Source of the DNA: Algoriphagus chordae
GTDB lineage: Bacteria > Bacteroidota > Bacteroidia > Cytophagales > Cyclobacteriaceae
NCBI RefSeq assembly: GCF_003254055.1
Contig: NZ_QKZT01000018.1
Span: forward strand, 40,229-104,228
Length of the DNA: 64,000 bases
Reading direction: 5' to 3'
The position numbers and the translations under genes are program-made. Of the stretch, positions 8,452-18,288 are shown one piece after another; the first letter of the stretch is position 1, and each line of letters starts with the position of its first letter. The notes under the pieces are model-generated. The model was not told where the DNA came from. It searched no databases and worked only from the letters and a program-made list of their open reading frames with translations.

Positions 8452-10074
8452 CTAGTCCGAGAGTTCTTCTGGCCGATACAAATCCCCATCCACCACTATT
8501 TTGGTCAAAAAGTAAACCTCCCGAACCTGATCTATTCCATCCGCATTTAAGGAACGAATACGCTGTGTACCCGATAACAGGTAATATCTATCGTACCAAT
8601 GAATCAATCTCAAACTCTCCTCATTGGTATCTCGAATGCGTTCATCCTCCTTGACCAATCCCAACTCAAAGGGCTGATTCTCAAATATTTTCTCACCTAG
8701 CCGAAAAAAACTAAGCCTAATTGTCTGATTCTCCACATACATGTGGTACATATCATCGCCCACTATTGCCACCTCTCCAAATGCTTCTGGATAAGTAGTT
8801 AACATATCATCATAAGAGCTGGAGTTATCCCAAAGAACCTGACCTGCCTTCGCAATCTTGGCAAAGTGTGCAGAAATATATTGGTACTCGGGAATAGTCT
8901 GATAAGAGCTGGACATCGGGAAGCGATTGGCCATATAGGGATCTGTCATGTTAGTGGCTCCCATTCTGCTCCATCGGTCATACCGGTAAGCACCATTGGG
9001 TGAAAAGGCTCCATTTTGATAGCCTGAGCGACTATTGCTCACGATATATTGATCAAAATAAACGTAGTAAGCAGTCTCAGTTTGGCGCACATCCCTAATG
9101 ACATACTGGTTATTGATCCCTGGAGTTTTTTCTTTCTCAAGTTCCTTCAGTATTTCAGCGTCCTTTTTGACTTTGTTTTTCTCATTGAGATAATTGTAAA
9201 AATTCGGGAAATCTTCAAGCGTATATAATTTGAAATCAAACTCTCCAAATTCATTGATATCCATAATGTACATCCCTTGGTAGGAATTTCTACGATCCAG
9301 ACCATAAGCGCCTATCATCACCTCTTGGTAATTCCCAGTAGACAATAAGATTCCGTCCATAATCTCCTGACCTGGCTCAGCAAATTGATCAACTTTCACT
9401 TCCTGTATGACATTCCCAATCATATCGTAGGTATTGATCAGTATGTCGCGATTTCGGTGAGCGCCTTTTCTACTCAAGACTACTTCCAATGACTGCGTTG
9501 CAGGCATTTTGCGGATTTGAAGGATCTGAGTGTCATTGCCATAAATACCCTGAAGGGTATGAACAGTTTTGGTTACAATGTCATGAATCTGTAATACTGG
9601 CCTATTATCCGTGGTTCCCATGAAAATGGCTTTTTGATCCTGCACCAAAAACTCTACGAGCTCCATATCTAATACATTATCCACCGCAAACTCCAGTCCC
9701 TCCTTATTTTTCAGATTGATCTGCAGCAAATACTTATCCGAATTCAGTGCGTAGCCCTTGGTAAAGAGAATAAACAGTTGATCCTTATCAGTATCATACC
9801 CCAGCATATCATAGCCATCCTTTACGGGAAATTCTATCAGGCCTTGCTTCGAATTCAAGGAGGAGTCCGAGATGAAATATTGAAATTTCTGTCTCAAATT
9901 CAGTCCTTTCTCTGGTATCGTTCGAAAAGAGATCAAGCCTTCTTCAGAATCAATCATCTCAAACAAAGGGTCATTCAATTCTGAATCAACCTCGTAGCGC
10001 TCAATGAAATGGACCTGAGCATAGGATTGCTGAAGAAGGATCGAAAGAAAAAGTATTAACAAAGTTTTTTTCAT
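8452..10074 (-). CDS. Secreted protein of unknown function
   Basis: A 540-residue protein opens with a signal peptide (M-K-K-T-L-L-I-L-F-L-S-I-L-L, cleavage near S-Y-A-Q). The mature part reads as repeated short beta-strands with D-x-D-K and N-x-x-G-D-x turns, suggesting a beta-propeller-like or beta-rich envelope protein, with a charged K/E-rich helix near residues 300-315. Its start overlaps the stop of the EVE gene by 4 bp (ATGA), so it belongs to that transcript, and it leads into pyrR-pyrB after 34 bp. I do not recognise a family. Confidence 0.75.
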   Translation of the reverse strand: MKKTLLILFLSILLQQSYAQVHFIERYEVDSELNDPLFEMIDSEEGLISFRTIPEKGLNLRQKFQYFISDSSLNSKQGLIEFPVKDGYDMLGYDTDKDQLFILFTKGYALNSDKYLLQINLKNKEGLEFAVDNVLDMELVEFLVQDQKAIFMGTTDNRPVLQIHDIVTKTVHTLQGIYGNDTQILQIRKMPATQSLEVVLSRKGAHRNRDILINTYDMIGNVIQEVKVDQFAEPGQEIMDGILLSTGNYQEVMIGAYGLDRRNSYQGMYIMDINEFGEFDFKLYTLEDFPNFYNYLNEKNKVKKDAEILKELEKEKTPGINNQYVIRDVRQTETAYYVYFDQYIVSNSRSGYQNGAFSPNGAYRYDRWSRMGATNMTDPYMANRFPMSSSYQTIPEYQYISAHFAKIAKAGQVLWDNSSSYDDMLTTYPEAFGEVAIVGDDMYHMYVENQTIRLSFFRLGEKIFENQPFELGLVKEDERIRDTNEESLRLIHWYDRYYLLSGTQRIRSLNADGIDQVREVYFLTKIVVDGDLYRPEELSD

Positions 10075-10469
10075 GAACCCATTTTTAGAAGTAAATCAAA
10101 CTCTTCTTTTCCTACAGGCAAGACAGACAGGCGGGATTGCTTGAGCATCGGAAGTTCAGAGAGTCTATCCTCAGCTTTGATGGCTGCTAGGGAAATAGAG
10201 TTTTTCAAGGGACTTTTCACTTTCAATTTGACAGCAGTCCAAGCTTCATCCGTCGGATCAGGAAACTGTTCCTGACTAACTTCTGCTATACCCACGATTG
10301 CCTTCTCTTTTCCGCTGTGATAAAAAAACACCAAATCTCCCAACTGCATTTCACGAAGAAAATTGCGCGCCTGATAATTTCTCACACCATCCCATACCTC
10401 TTCATTTATAGCTACAAAATCATCCCAGGAATAGGATCCAGGCTCAGATTTGACCATCCAGTAGTTCAT
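10071..10469 (-). CDS. EVE-domain protein
   Basis: A 132-residue single-domain protein starts M-N-Y-W-M-V-K-S-E-P and continues W-D-G-V-R-N-Y-Q-A-R-N, the hallmark of EVE (PUA-like) domains, which bind modified bases in DNA or RNA. Family members in bacteria are often freestanding and of housekeeping type, or are linked to nucleic-acid modification and defence. No restriction or defence gene is next to it, so I favour the general housekeeping group. Confidence 0.9.
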   Translation of the reverse strand: MNYWMVKSEPGSYSWDDFVAINEEVWDGVRNYQARNFLREMQLGDLVFFYHSGKEKAIVGIAEVSQEQFPDPTDEAWTAVKLKVKSPLKNSISLAAIKAEDRLSELPMLKQSRLSVLPVGKEEFDLLLKMGS

Positions 10470-10662
10470 ACTTTTATCTATTGAAAGTTAAGTAAGCAAT
10501 TGAAATGAATAACGTAAATACCATATCACTGTTCAAAAGCTTAAGAAATGAGAATGAATCTTCGTCTATTCCAGTGCTTTGCAAGACTGGCCTGATGGAA
10601 AATCACATTTCAATTTTAAGTTAAGCCATAGCCCCTTAAATTGAAACATTATTTGAAGACAT

Positions 10663-12408
10663 TTGTCTAAATACACTCACGCAACCCTAGAAATTTTGGA
10701 TCACAAGACGCTTCTGAAAAAAATCAAGCTCAGCATTCAGCTGATGGAACTTCACGACGAAAACCCATTCAAAATCCGTAGTTATCAATCTGCTTTGATT
10801 TCCTTAGAGCGTAGTGATCAGGATATCATGGGATTGAGCGAGGCAGAACTTGCCAAGATCTCAGGAGTTGGAAAGAGTATGGTAGAGGCTATAGCACAGC
10901 TCAAGGAAATAGACACCTTCCCTTTTCTTGAAGAGTTATTGACCAAAACTCCCGAGGGAATTCTGGAGGTTCTTCAGATCAAAGGCTTGGGGCCAAAGAA
11001 GGTGAAAACCCTCTGGGAGGAACTTGGCATTACCTCCACCCATGAATTGATGGAGGCTTGCCAGGCTGGGAAAGTCGCTAAAATCAAGGGTTTTGGAGAA
11101 AAAACGCAGAATACGATCATTGAAAACCTTGAATTCAAAGCATCTAATGCTGGCAAATGGCTCTATGCAGATATCGAGGAAATGATCTGGCAACTGAAAG
11201 AGACTATACAAGTAATCGCTTCAGCAACTGAACTGGCTATTGTAGGTGATTTTGCAAGACAAATGGAAATCATCACTGAAGCCGAGTTTCTAATTGCTTC
11301 AGATGAATTGGCTACTGTCAAGTCCAATATCAAAGCCATGGAGTCCATCGCCTGGATTTTGTTGGAATCTGGCCCAAGAACCTTGAGAGGAAAGCTCAAA
11401 GACATAGATCTACGGGTAAGCATTCACTTCTGTAGCAAGGAGGATTTTCTTTGGAAGAAGTTATCGCTAATCGCCGCTCCACTACATCTAGAGGCATTGG
11501 TGGATGAAAAGGAAACTGTAGCCAAAAAACTTCAAAAGAAAGATTTCTCTAGTGATGAAGAATTTTTCAGCGTCAATAAGTTACAATTTATCCCCGCTGA
11601 AATGCGTGAGGGATATGGAGAGGTAGAGCTAGCTAAGGAGAATAAAATCCCTGAATTACTCACAGAAAAAGACTTGAAGGGAATTCTCCACAACCACTCT
11701 ACCTACAGCGATGGAAAGCATAGTTTGCGTCAAATGGCTGAATATTGCAAAGCACTGGGTTACGAATACCTAGGAATTTCAGATCACAGCAAAACGGCTT
11801 TTTATGCAGGTGGTCTGACAGAAGATCAGATTTTAAAACAGCATCAGGAAATCGATGAACTGAATAAAGAATTGGCGCCTTTTCGGATTTTCAAAGGAAT
11901 AGAAAGCGATATTCTCAATGATGGAAAACTGGATTACGAGGAGAATGTACTGGCAAGTTTTGACTTTATCGTCGCCTCAATTCATTCCGTTCTATCTATG
12001 GATATCAAGCGCGCCACTACTCGGCTAATCACCGCTATTGAAAACCCTTACACCACGATTTTGGGACATCCTACAGGAAGACTGCTACTTCGCCGTCCGG
12101 GCTACCCTATCGATCACAAAGCTGTCATCGATGCCTGTGCTGCAAATAATGTGGTCATAGAAATCAACGCAAATCCATGGAGACTCGACCTAGACTGGAG
12201 ATGGATTCGCTATGCGATGGATCAAGGAGTGCTACTTTCGATCAATCCAGATGCTCATGCAATGGAAGGCTATGCCGACATGAAATATGGCGTGCTCGTG
12301 GGAAGAAAAGGTGGTCTCACTAAAGAGATGACCCTCAACGCTCTGACGGGAACAGAAATGAAAGCATATTTAGATGCTAGGTTGGAAAAAATTAAAGCCA
12401 AGAAGTAA
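10663..12408 (+). CDS. PolX-family protein with PHP domain and degenerate polymerase site
   Basis: Domains in order are an N-terminal helix-hairpin-helix 8-kDa-like region (about 28-110), a second HhH (about 120-160), a pol-beta-like nucleotidyltransferase fold (about 170-320) and a C-terminal PHP phosphoesterase (about 335-575). The PHP metal ligands look intact: H-N-H-S-T-Y-S-D, S-D-H-S, G-I-E-S-D, S-I-H-S, G-H-P and N-P-D-A-H. In the polymerase part the usual G-S-x-x-R and D-x-D are replaced by V-G-D-F-A-R and A-E-F, while a later D-L-R-V survives. It starts with TTG at 10663 or TTG at 10696; a stop lies directly upstream and the first ATG (10744) would cut the first helix. The likely role is a 3'-5' exonuclease or AP-site processing in base excision repair. 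Confidence 0.88.
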   Translation: MSKYTHATLEILDHKTLLKKIKLSIQLMELHDENPFKIRSYQSALISLERSDQDIMGLSEAELAKISGVGKSMVEAIAQLKEIDTFPFLEELLTKTPEGILEVLQIKGLGPKKVKTLWEELGITSTHELMEACQAGKVAKIKGFGEKTQNTIIENLEFKASNAGKWLYADIEEMIWQLKETIQVIASATELAIVGDFARQMEIITEAEFLIASDELATVKSNIKAMESIAWILLESGPRTLRGKLKDIDLRVSIHFCSKEDFLWKKLSLIAAPLHLEALVDEKETVAKKLQKKDFSSDEEFFSVNKLQFIPAEMREGYGEVELAKENKIPELLTEKDLKGILHNHSTYSDGKHSLRQMAEYCKALGYEYLGISDHSKTAFYAGGLTEDQILKQHQEIDELNKELAPFRIFKGIESDILNDGKLDYEENVLASFDFIVASIHSVLSMDIKRATTRLITAIENPYTTILGHPTGRLLLRRPGYPIDHKAVIDACAANNVVIEINANPWRLDLDWRWIRYAMDQGVLLSINPDAHAMEGYADMKYGVLVGRKGGLTKEMTLNALTGTEMKAYLDARLEKIKAKK

Positions 12409-12477
12409 ATGCAGCTGTAGAAGATGACAGGAAGAATGAAGTCTTGTATCTTGCACATTCAATTAAGAATCTAAGAA

Positions 12478-12765
12478 ATGAAATGGACTGACCATTCCGA
12501 TAAGACACTTCTTCAGCGTTCCTTTTTATTTGGAATCACAGGCATAGTGCTCTGTATGCTTTCGCTCTTAAATAGCTATTTCCATGTACTAGATGCTCCG
12601 ATGGGCCCGCTAAATGGCGTTGGATACGCCTTACAATTAGTAGGCTTGAGTTTGGCCGTGTTGGTAATCCGCAAGCGAAAACTCAGTCCTGAAATAAAGG
12701 TGAGAGCTCAAAAGATGATAGTAATACTGGCTGTTGGCTTGCTATTTTTTATCCTAAGTCTATAA
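12478..12765 (+). CDS. Small membrane protein of unknown function
   Basis: A 95-residue protein with three predicted transmembrane helices (about 15-35, 45-62 and 76-93) separated by a short basic loop R-K-R-K. It lies 69 bp downstream of the PolX gene on the same strand and ends just before a shared hairpin terminator. No family is recognised. Confidence 0.6.
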   Translation: MKWTDHSDKTLLQRSFLFGITGIVLCMLSLLNSYFHVLDAPMGPLNGVGYALQLVGLSLAVLVIRKRKLSPEIKVRAQKMIVILAVGLLFFILSL

Positions 12766-12797
12766 ACCGAAAGTTTAGACCAAAAGCATAAAATCGA

Positions 12798-12828
12798 AAA
12801 AGCCCCGAACTCATCATTCGGGGCTTTC
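12798..12828. terminator. Bidirectional intrinsic terminator
   Basis: A 9-bp stem AGCCCCGAA / TTCGGGGCT with a 7-nt loop (12801-12825) lies between convergent genes. It is flanked by an A-run on the left and TTT on the right, so it can serve the small membrane protein on the plus strand and clpC on the minus strand. Confidence 0.85.
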
Positions 12829-12851
12829 AATCTATTTTAACTCAGCTAAAA

Positions 12852-15377
12852 CTAGTCAGCTTTTTCTTTCTTTTTCACAGCAATGCTCAGCTCCGTTCCT
12901 TCGCCAGAATAATCTGCAGTGATCACATCACCTTCAGAGAGATCTCCTTTGAGAATTTCCTCGGCTATGGCATCTTCCAAGTATTTCTGGATGGCTCTAT
13001 TCAGTGGCCTAGCGCCATATTGCTGATCGTATCCTTTCTCAGCTAAGAACTCCTTCGCCTTTTCTGTCAGTTCGATTTTATATCCTAAGTCAGTGATTCT
13101 TGCAAATAACTTCCCTAAACTGATATCAATAATCTTGAAGATATGTTCCTTGCTCAAGGAGTTGAATACAACCACATCATCCAATCTATTTAAGAATTCT
13201 GGACTAAAGGCCTTCTTCAAGGCAGATTGAATCGTCGACTTCATCACCTCATCCATATTGTCAGCTTTGGTCTGACTGGCAAAGCCAATCCCTGCACCAA
13301 AATCCTTCAAGTCACGAACTCCAATATTCGAAGTCATAATGATGATCGTATTTCTGAAATCTACTTTTCTACCTAAGCCATCTGTCAAAACTCCATCATC
13401 CAACACCTGCAATAGAATATTGAACACATCTGGGTGAGCTTTTTCTATCTCATCTAATAGGACTACAGAATATGGTTTTCTTCTGACTTTCTCAGTTAAC
13501 TGCCCACCTTCTTCATAGCCCACATAGCCTGGAGGTGCTCCTACCAATCTGGATACGGAGAATTTCTCCATATACTCGGACATATCAATTCTGATCAAGG
13601 AATCGTCCTTATCGAATAGATAGGTTGCCAGCATTTTGGCCAATTCAGTCTTACCTACACCCGTTGGACCTAGGAAGATAAAGGAACCAATTGGCTTCTT
13701 AGGATCTTTCAATCCTACTCTGGTTCTCTGAATAGCCTTAGTTAGCTTCTTAATAGCTTCATCTTGACCGATCACTTTACCAGAAAGATCCAAGCCCATA
13801 TTCAAAAGCTTAGCACCTTCCTTCTGAGCAATTCTCTTCGCAGGAATCCCAGTCATCATAGCAATTACTTCTGCCACATGATCTTCGTTCACGGTAAATC
13901 TCTTCGACTTACTTTCTTCTTCCCACTTGTTCTTGGCTGTTTCCAGTTGCTCAAGTAATTTCTTTTCCTTGTCTCTAAGCTGCGCAGCCTCTTCATATTT
14001 CTGAGATTTCACCACACGGTTTTTCTCAGTTTTGATATCTTCTACCTCGCCCTCAAGTTTTAGAATTTCTTCCGGCACATGGATATTGTTGATATGGACT
14101 CTGGCTCCTGCCTCATCCAAAATATCTATCGCCTTATCTGGAAGGAATCGATCGGAAATGTATCGATCGGAAAGTTTCACACAGGCTATAATCGCCTCAT
14201 CAGTATAATTGACATTGTGATGATCTTCGTACTTATCCTTGATGTTATTCAAGATCTGCACAGTTTCCTCCGGGGTTGTGGCATCCACCATCACCATCTG
14301 GAATCTACGTGCCAAAGCACCGTCTTTCTCAATGTACTGACGATACTCATCTAGCGTAGTAGCTCCGATACATTGGATTTCTCCACGTGCCAAAGCGGGC
14401 TTGAACATATTGGAGGCATCCAGAGATCCTGAAGCTCCACCTGCTCCTACTATCGTATGCAATTCATCGATAAAAAGAATCACGTTAGGAGATTTCTCTA
14501 GCTCGTTCATAACGGCTTTCATTCTCTCCTCAAACTGACCTCTATATTTGGTACCCGCTACTAAAGAAGCAAGATCTAAAGTCACCACACGCTTATTGAA
14601 AAGCACACGGGATACTTTTTTCTGAATAATTCTAAGCGCCAAACCTTCGGCGATAGCTGTCTTACCTACGCCAGGCTCTCCGATCAAAATCGGATTGTTT
14701 TTCTTCCTTCTGGAAAGAATCTGAGCTACGCGTTCGATTTCTTTCTCACGACCGATAATTGGATCAAGCTTATCATCCTCAGCCATTTTGGTGAGATCTC
14801 GACCGAAATTATCCAAAACCGGTGTTCTTGACTTCTCAGCACCAGGCTTCGACGCACTCGAACCGCTTCCAGCAGAACCGAAAAGCTTGGAACCATCATC
14901 ATCTCCGTCTTCAGCCTCAGCTTTGGAACGAGGAGTAGAATCGGATGAAGTCTCCAGCATCTCTTTTACGGAATCGTAATTGATTTCAAATTTGTTAAGT
15001 ATCTGAGTTGCAATATTATCCTCATCTCTCAAGATGGACAGCAGCAAATGCTCCGTACCTATCAATTGACTTTTAAAGATTTTTGCCTCCAAATATGTGA
15101 TTTTCAATACCTTCTCCGACTGTCTCGTCAGAGGGATATTTGCCATATTTTTTACGTTGTGATTTGCGGTGCCTTTTACAGCGCGTTCTATTGCATTCCG
15201 CAATTCATCCATTGGCACTCCCAATTTCTTAAGAATGGAAACTGCAACACCTTCTCCCTCGCGAATCATCCCTAGCAAGAGGTGCTCTGTGCCAATGTAA
15301 TCATGTCCCAGGCGAAGTGCTTCTTCGCGGCTAAGAGAGATCACCTCTTTGACTCTGTTCGAAAATTTTGCTTCCAT
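12852..15377 (-). CDS. clpC: ATP-dependent Clp protease ATPase subunit ClpC
   Basis: This 841-residue AAA+ unfoldase has a Clp_N repeat pair (about 1-145), a first ATPase with G-E-P-G-V-G-K-T (about 215) and D-E-L-H Walker B, a UVR-like coiled region (A-A-Q-L-R-D-K-E, about 430-465), and a second ATPase with G-P-T-G-V-G-K-T and L-D-E-I-E-K-A-H. The I-G-F tripeptide in G-A-G-I-G-F-A-S matches the ClpP-docking loop. The middle domain is the short ClpC type, not the long ClpB type. A Ser/Gly/Ala-rich acidic linker at about 150-180 is less conserved. It would pair with a ClpP encoded elsewhere. Confidence 0.95.
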   Translation of the reverse strand: MEAKFSNRVKEVISLSREEALRLGHDYIGTEHLLLGMIREGEGVAVSILKKLGVPMDELRNAIERAVKGTANHNVKNMANIPLTRQSEKVLKITYLEAKIFKSQLIGTEHLLLSILRDEDNIATQILNKFEINYDSVKEMLETSSDSTPRSKAEAEDGDDDGSKLFGSAGSGSSASKPGAEKSRTPVLDNFGRDLTKMAEDDKLDPIIGREKEIERVAQILSRRKKNNPILIGEPGVGKTAIAEGLALRIIQKKVSRVLFNKRVVTLDLASLVAGTKYRGQFEERMKAVMNELEKSPNVILFIDELHTIVGAGGASGSLDASNMFKPALARGEIQCIGATTLDEYRQYIEKDGALARRFQMVMVDATTPEETVQILNNIKDKYEDHHNVNYTDEAIIACVKLSDRYISDRFLPDKAIDILDEAGARVHINNIHVPEEILKLEGEVEDIKTEKNRVVKSQKYEEAAQLRDKEKKLLEQLETAKNKWEEESKSKRFTVNEDHVAEVIAMMTGIPAKRIAQKEGAKLLNMGLDLSGKVIGQDEAIKKLTKAIQRTRVGLKDPKKPIGSFIFLGPTGVGKTELAKMLATYLFDKDDSLIRIDMSEYMEKFSVSRLVGAPPGYVGYEEGGQLTEKVRRKPYSVVLLDEIEKAHPDVFNILLQVLDDGVLTDGLGRKVDFRNTIIIMTSNIGVRDLKDFGAGIGFASQTKADNMDEVMKSTIQSALKKAFSPEFLNRLDDVVVFNSLSKEHIFKIIDISLGKLFARITDLGYKIELTEKAKEFLAEKGYDQQYGARPLNRAIQKYLEDAIAEEILKGDLSEGDVITADYSGEGTELSIAVKKKEKAD

Positions 15378-15458
15378 TGAATTCCTATCTGATTGTTTAA
15401 TAATCCTGAACGTATGTTACCGAATTTGTTTTAAAAACACAATCCTTTTGCTGATTGT

Positions 15459-16085
15459 TCATTGTTTTTTTACAGACTTTAAGACTATGCCTTTAGATGC
15501 AGGTCCTTCGCAAAATAACAAATCCAGAATGCTGAGGTTAGGATCAAAGTCCAAGCCAAAAAGTTGGAAATAAGGCTCCGGATCATAGTAATCTCGCTCC
15601 GAAAAAGGCGCTGAGGGCATCAGCTCCCCTCTTATGTCCTCCGACCATGTTGGATCCTGACCTTTATCATGCACCCGCATCTTGACAGGCAGACCAAGAA
15701 GCTTGAGACAGATTGTCAGCATTTCCCAATTCAACACCCATAAATTCTCGTAATTCTGCTGGAAAACTTTTTCAAAATAAGGGAAGTAATATTCGTAAAA
15801 AGGAGCTTTCCCATAAGCACTCTGGATTCCTCTCAAATGAACATTCACCCAATTTTGAGAATTGTCTATCCTGATATTTTCTAATGAAAGCCTTGGTCTT
15901 CTGCCTTGAATCGGCACTGTTAGCGTCCCAACCTTATTTGCTAGGCGGATTTCAGTACGATTGAAAAATGACTGTCTTTGATATCTTTCCTCTGGGAAAA
16001 AGACCAATTCCTCTGCATCAGCAATCGCAGCAAAAAACTCAAGGTTAGGGAAATAGTGCAGGTCAACGGCAATGCTCTTAGTCAT
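15459..16085 (-). CDS. WbqC-family protein
   Basis: A 208-residue soluble protein whose N-terminal third contains E-R-Y-Q-R-Q-S-F-x-N-R and V-G-T-L-T-V-P-I, both characteristic of the WbqC-like family linked to O-antigen or envelope glycan synthesis in some bacteria. It starts 1 bp after the stop of the TsaC-like gene, so the two are one transcript. The biochemical role of the family is not settled. Confidence 0.8.
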   Translation of the reverse strand: MTKSIAVDLHYFPNLEFFAAIADAEELVFFPEERYQRQSFFNRTEIRLANKVGTLTVPIQGRRPRLSLENIRIDNSQNWVNVHLRGIQSAYGKAPFYEYYFPYFEKVFQQNYENLWVLNWEMLTICLKLLGLPVKMRVHDKGQDPTWSEDIRGELMPSAPFSERDYYDPEPYFQLFGLDFDPNLSILDLLFCEGPASKGIVLKSVKKQ

Positions 16086-16086
16086 T

Positions 16087-16716
16087 TTATTCTATATCCT
16101 CCAGTTTGCCCAAACCCTGTCGTAACACTTCCACTTGATCACCTGTACAATCAAGAACCGTAGAAGCGATGTTTTGTCCATATCCACCATCAATGACGAT
16201 ATCAACTAGGTGCTCGTATTTTTCGAAAATTAATTCTGGATCAGTGCTATACTCTATTACCTCATCTTCATCATTGATGGAAGTAGTGAGGATAGGATGC
16301 CCCAATTCTTCCACCAGAAGTCGTGGCACATTATGACTGGGCACTCTGATCCCTATCGTTTTCTTTTTACTGTGAAGAATTTTAGGCACCTGATTACTCG
16401 CATCCAAAATAAAGGTAAATGGCCCAGGTAGGCCTTTTTTCATCATCTTGAAAACTGGTTTATTGATCAGTTTGGTAAATTGTGAGATCGTACTCAAATC
16501 AGCGCAAATAATGGAAAAATTATGCTTCTTGGGGTTAATACCCTTGATTTTGCATATGCGCTCCACTGCACGCAAATTCATAATATCGCAACCCATACCA
16601 TAAACAGTATCTGTAGGGTAAATCACTACCCCCCCATCACGAAGTGTCTTGGCGATCTGTCTGATCTTGTCGGGATCAGGGTTTTCCTCGTATAATCGAA
16701 TCAATTCTGCAGACAT
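16087..16716 (-). CDS. Threonylcarbamoyl-AMP synthase (Sua5/YrdC family)
   Basis: A 209-residue YrdC-fold protein with V-I-Y-P-T-D-T-V-Y-G-M-G-C-D near residue 31, K-x-x-x-x-K-H-N-F-S, and the S-x-N-D-E segment of the nucleotide site. It makes L-threonylcarbamoyladenylate for t6A37 modification of ANN-decoding tRNAs. It has only the YrdC domain, not the Sua5 C-terminal extension. The TsaBDE partners are not in this window. Confidence 0.88.
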   Translation of the reverse strand: MSAELIRLYEENPDPDKIRQIAKTLRDGGVVIYPTDTVYGMGCDIMNLRAVERICKIKGINPKKHNFSIICADLSTISQFTKLINKPVFKMMKKGLPGPFTFILDASNQVPKILHSKKKTIGIRVPSHNVPRLLVEELGHPILTTSINDEDEVIEYSTDPELIFEKYEHLVDIVIDGGYGQNIASTVLDCTGDQVEVLRQGLGKLEDIE

Positions 16717-16729
16717 ATCTTATAAGTTC

Positions 16730-17155
16730 TCAGTTATTATCAACTAGTCGTTTCTGAATATTGTTCCAATTTACCAATAGCTCATCAACTATCGGCACAT
16801 CGGCTGGAGCCCATTCTAAGGATTTTAAATCCTCCTTTGCTAGCCATTTGACCTGCTGGTGCTCAAGCAAGGAAATCTCCCCACTTTCCCAAGCACAGAC
16901 AAATGGAATCAATCGAATTAGTTTCCCCTCGGAATAAGCATGCTCATTTGGCTTCAGCGCAGCCACTACATGAACAGTAATCGCTAATTCTTCCTTGATT
17001 TCACGGATTAAGCAAGCTTCTGGACTTTCCCCCGCTTCAATTTTCCCTCCTGGAAATTCCCATAAGCCAGGGAGATGCATCCTATCTGACCTTTGAGCAC
17101 ATAGCACTTTATCATCCAAAAGAATAAGGGCACAGGTAACAAAAATCACTTCCAT
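16730..17155 (-). CDS. Nudix hydrolase, MutT-like
   Basis: A 141-residue protein carrying a full Nudix box, G-G-K-I-E-A-G-E-S-x-E-A-C-L-I-R-E-I-K-E-E-L, with the catalytic REUxEE. The preceding L-P-G-L-W-E-F-P-G-G fits (d)NTP pyrophosphohydrolases of the MutT/NudG type that cleanse oxidised nucleotides. The ATG at 17155 is preferred over a TTG at 17164. It lies 13 bp upstream of the TsaC-like gene on the same strand. Confidence 0.88.
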   Translation of the reverse strand: MEVIFVTCALILLDDKVLCAQRSDRMHLPGLWEFPGGKIEAGESPEACLIREIKEELAITVHVVAALKPNEHAYSEGKLIRLIPFVCAWESGEISLLEHQQVKWLAKEDLKSLEWAPADVPIVDELLVNWNNIQKRLVDNN

Positions 17156-17239
17156 AAAAATCAATTTGCACAGAAAGGTATAATTCCATTAGCTTAAGCA
17201 CAAACTCGGTCTTAGAATTTCCCTATTTTTGCCAGAAGT

Positions 17240-18286
17240 ATGCTAAGCGAAAAAAGAAAAAACATCTACCTCGTCATCGTCATTGCCTTCTCGGTGATGG
17301 CCATTTCTATGAGTTTCTATTTCTATCAGGTCTTTTTCAGCCCGAATGCGCTGATAGATTCCGATCGGAATTATATGCTGAAAATTGGTAGTAATGACAC
17401 CTATAAAACTGTTGCCAATAAGCTCTACGAAGAGAAAGTCGTCAATGATCTAGTCAGCTTTAGTTTCCTAGCCAGAATAATGGGTTATCAGGACAATGTA
17501 AAGCCAGGGCTTTATACCATTGCGCCCAAGATGACAAACTTGGAATTGGTCAGACTACTGAGATCAGGTAAACAAAGCCCAATTCGGGTCACCTTCAACA
17601 ACGTGCGAACCAAGGAGGACTTGGCTGAGAAAATCACGGCAAACATGGAGATTTCGGGAGATCAATTTCTAGAGCTGCTTCAGGACTCTGTGTATATCAG
17701 AAAGTATGATTTCAATGAAGAGACCGTCATGAGCATGTTTATTCCAAACACCTATGAACTCTGGTGGAACACAAGTGCTGAGGCTCTCTTCGACAGAATG
17801 TACAAGGAATATGAGAGTTTCTGGACCGATGATCGTAAGCAAAAAGCAAGTACAATTGGCTTAAGCCAAAAAGAAGTAAGTACTCTAGCGAGTATCGTTC
17901 AGGCAGAGAGTCAGCAAAAAGCGGATGAGCGACCTATCATCGCAGGACTTTACTTAAACAGACTTAGGATAGGAATGCCACTACAAGCAGATCCAACCTT
18001 GGTTTTTGCTGTGGGAGATTTTGAGCTCAAACGCGTATTGAACGTCCACAAAGAAATTGAAAGTCCATATAATACTTATAAGCACTTAGGTCTGCCTCCT
18101 GGCCCGATCAATCTACCAGACATCAAGTCTCTAGACGCTGTTCTCAACCCAGATGACAATTCATACCTCTACATGTGTGCAAAAGAAGACTTCTCAGGCT
18201 ACCATTCATTTGCAAGTTCCTTGGCTCAGCATAATGCAAATGCAAGACGCTACCAGGCAGCATTGAATCGAGCAAAAATCTACTAA
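17240..18286 (+). CDS. mltG: Endolytic murein transglycosylase MltG
   Basis: A 348-residue protein with one N-terminal transmembrane helix (about 10-28), a LysM-like/YceG N-part and a C-terminal YceG catalytic domain with S-I-V-Q-A-E-S-Q, where the Glu is the predicted catalytic acid, followed by L-N-R-L-R-I-G-M-P-L-Q-A-D-P-T. It cleaves nascent glycan strands at the membrane and limits their length. The thioesterase gene follows after 2 bp. Confidence 0.94.
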   Translation: MLSEKRKNIYLVIVIAFSVMAISMSFYFYQVFFSPNALIDSDRNYMLKIGSNDTYKTVANKLYEEKVVNDLVSFSFLARIMGYQDNVKPGLYTIAPKMTNLELVRLLRSGKQSPIRVTFNNVRTKEDLAEKITANMEISGDQFLELLQDSVYIRKYDFNEETVMSMFIPNTYELWWNTSAEALFDRMYKEYESFWTDDRKQKASTIGLSQKEVSTLASIVQAESQQKADERPIIAGLYLNRLRIGMPLQADPTLVFAVGDFELKRVLNVHKEIESPYNTYKHLGLPPGPINLPDIKSLDAVLNPDDNSYLYMCAKEDFSGYHSFASSLAQHNANARRYQAALNRAKIY

Positions 18287-18288
18287 TC

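Noticed and set aside
10071..10469. EVE gene as part of a defence island
   Set aside because: Neighbours are a secreted protein, pyrR/pyrB and PolX; no restriction or modification gene is close.
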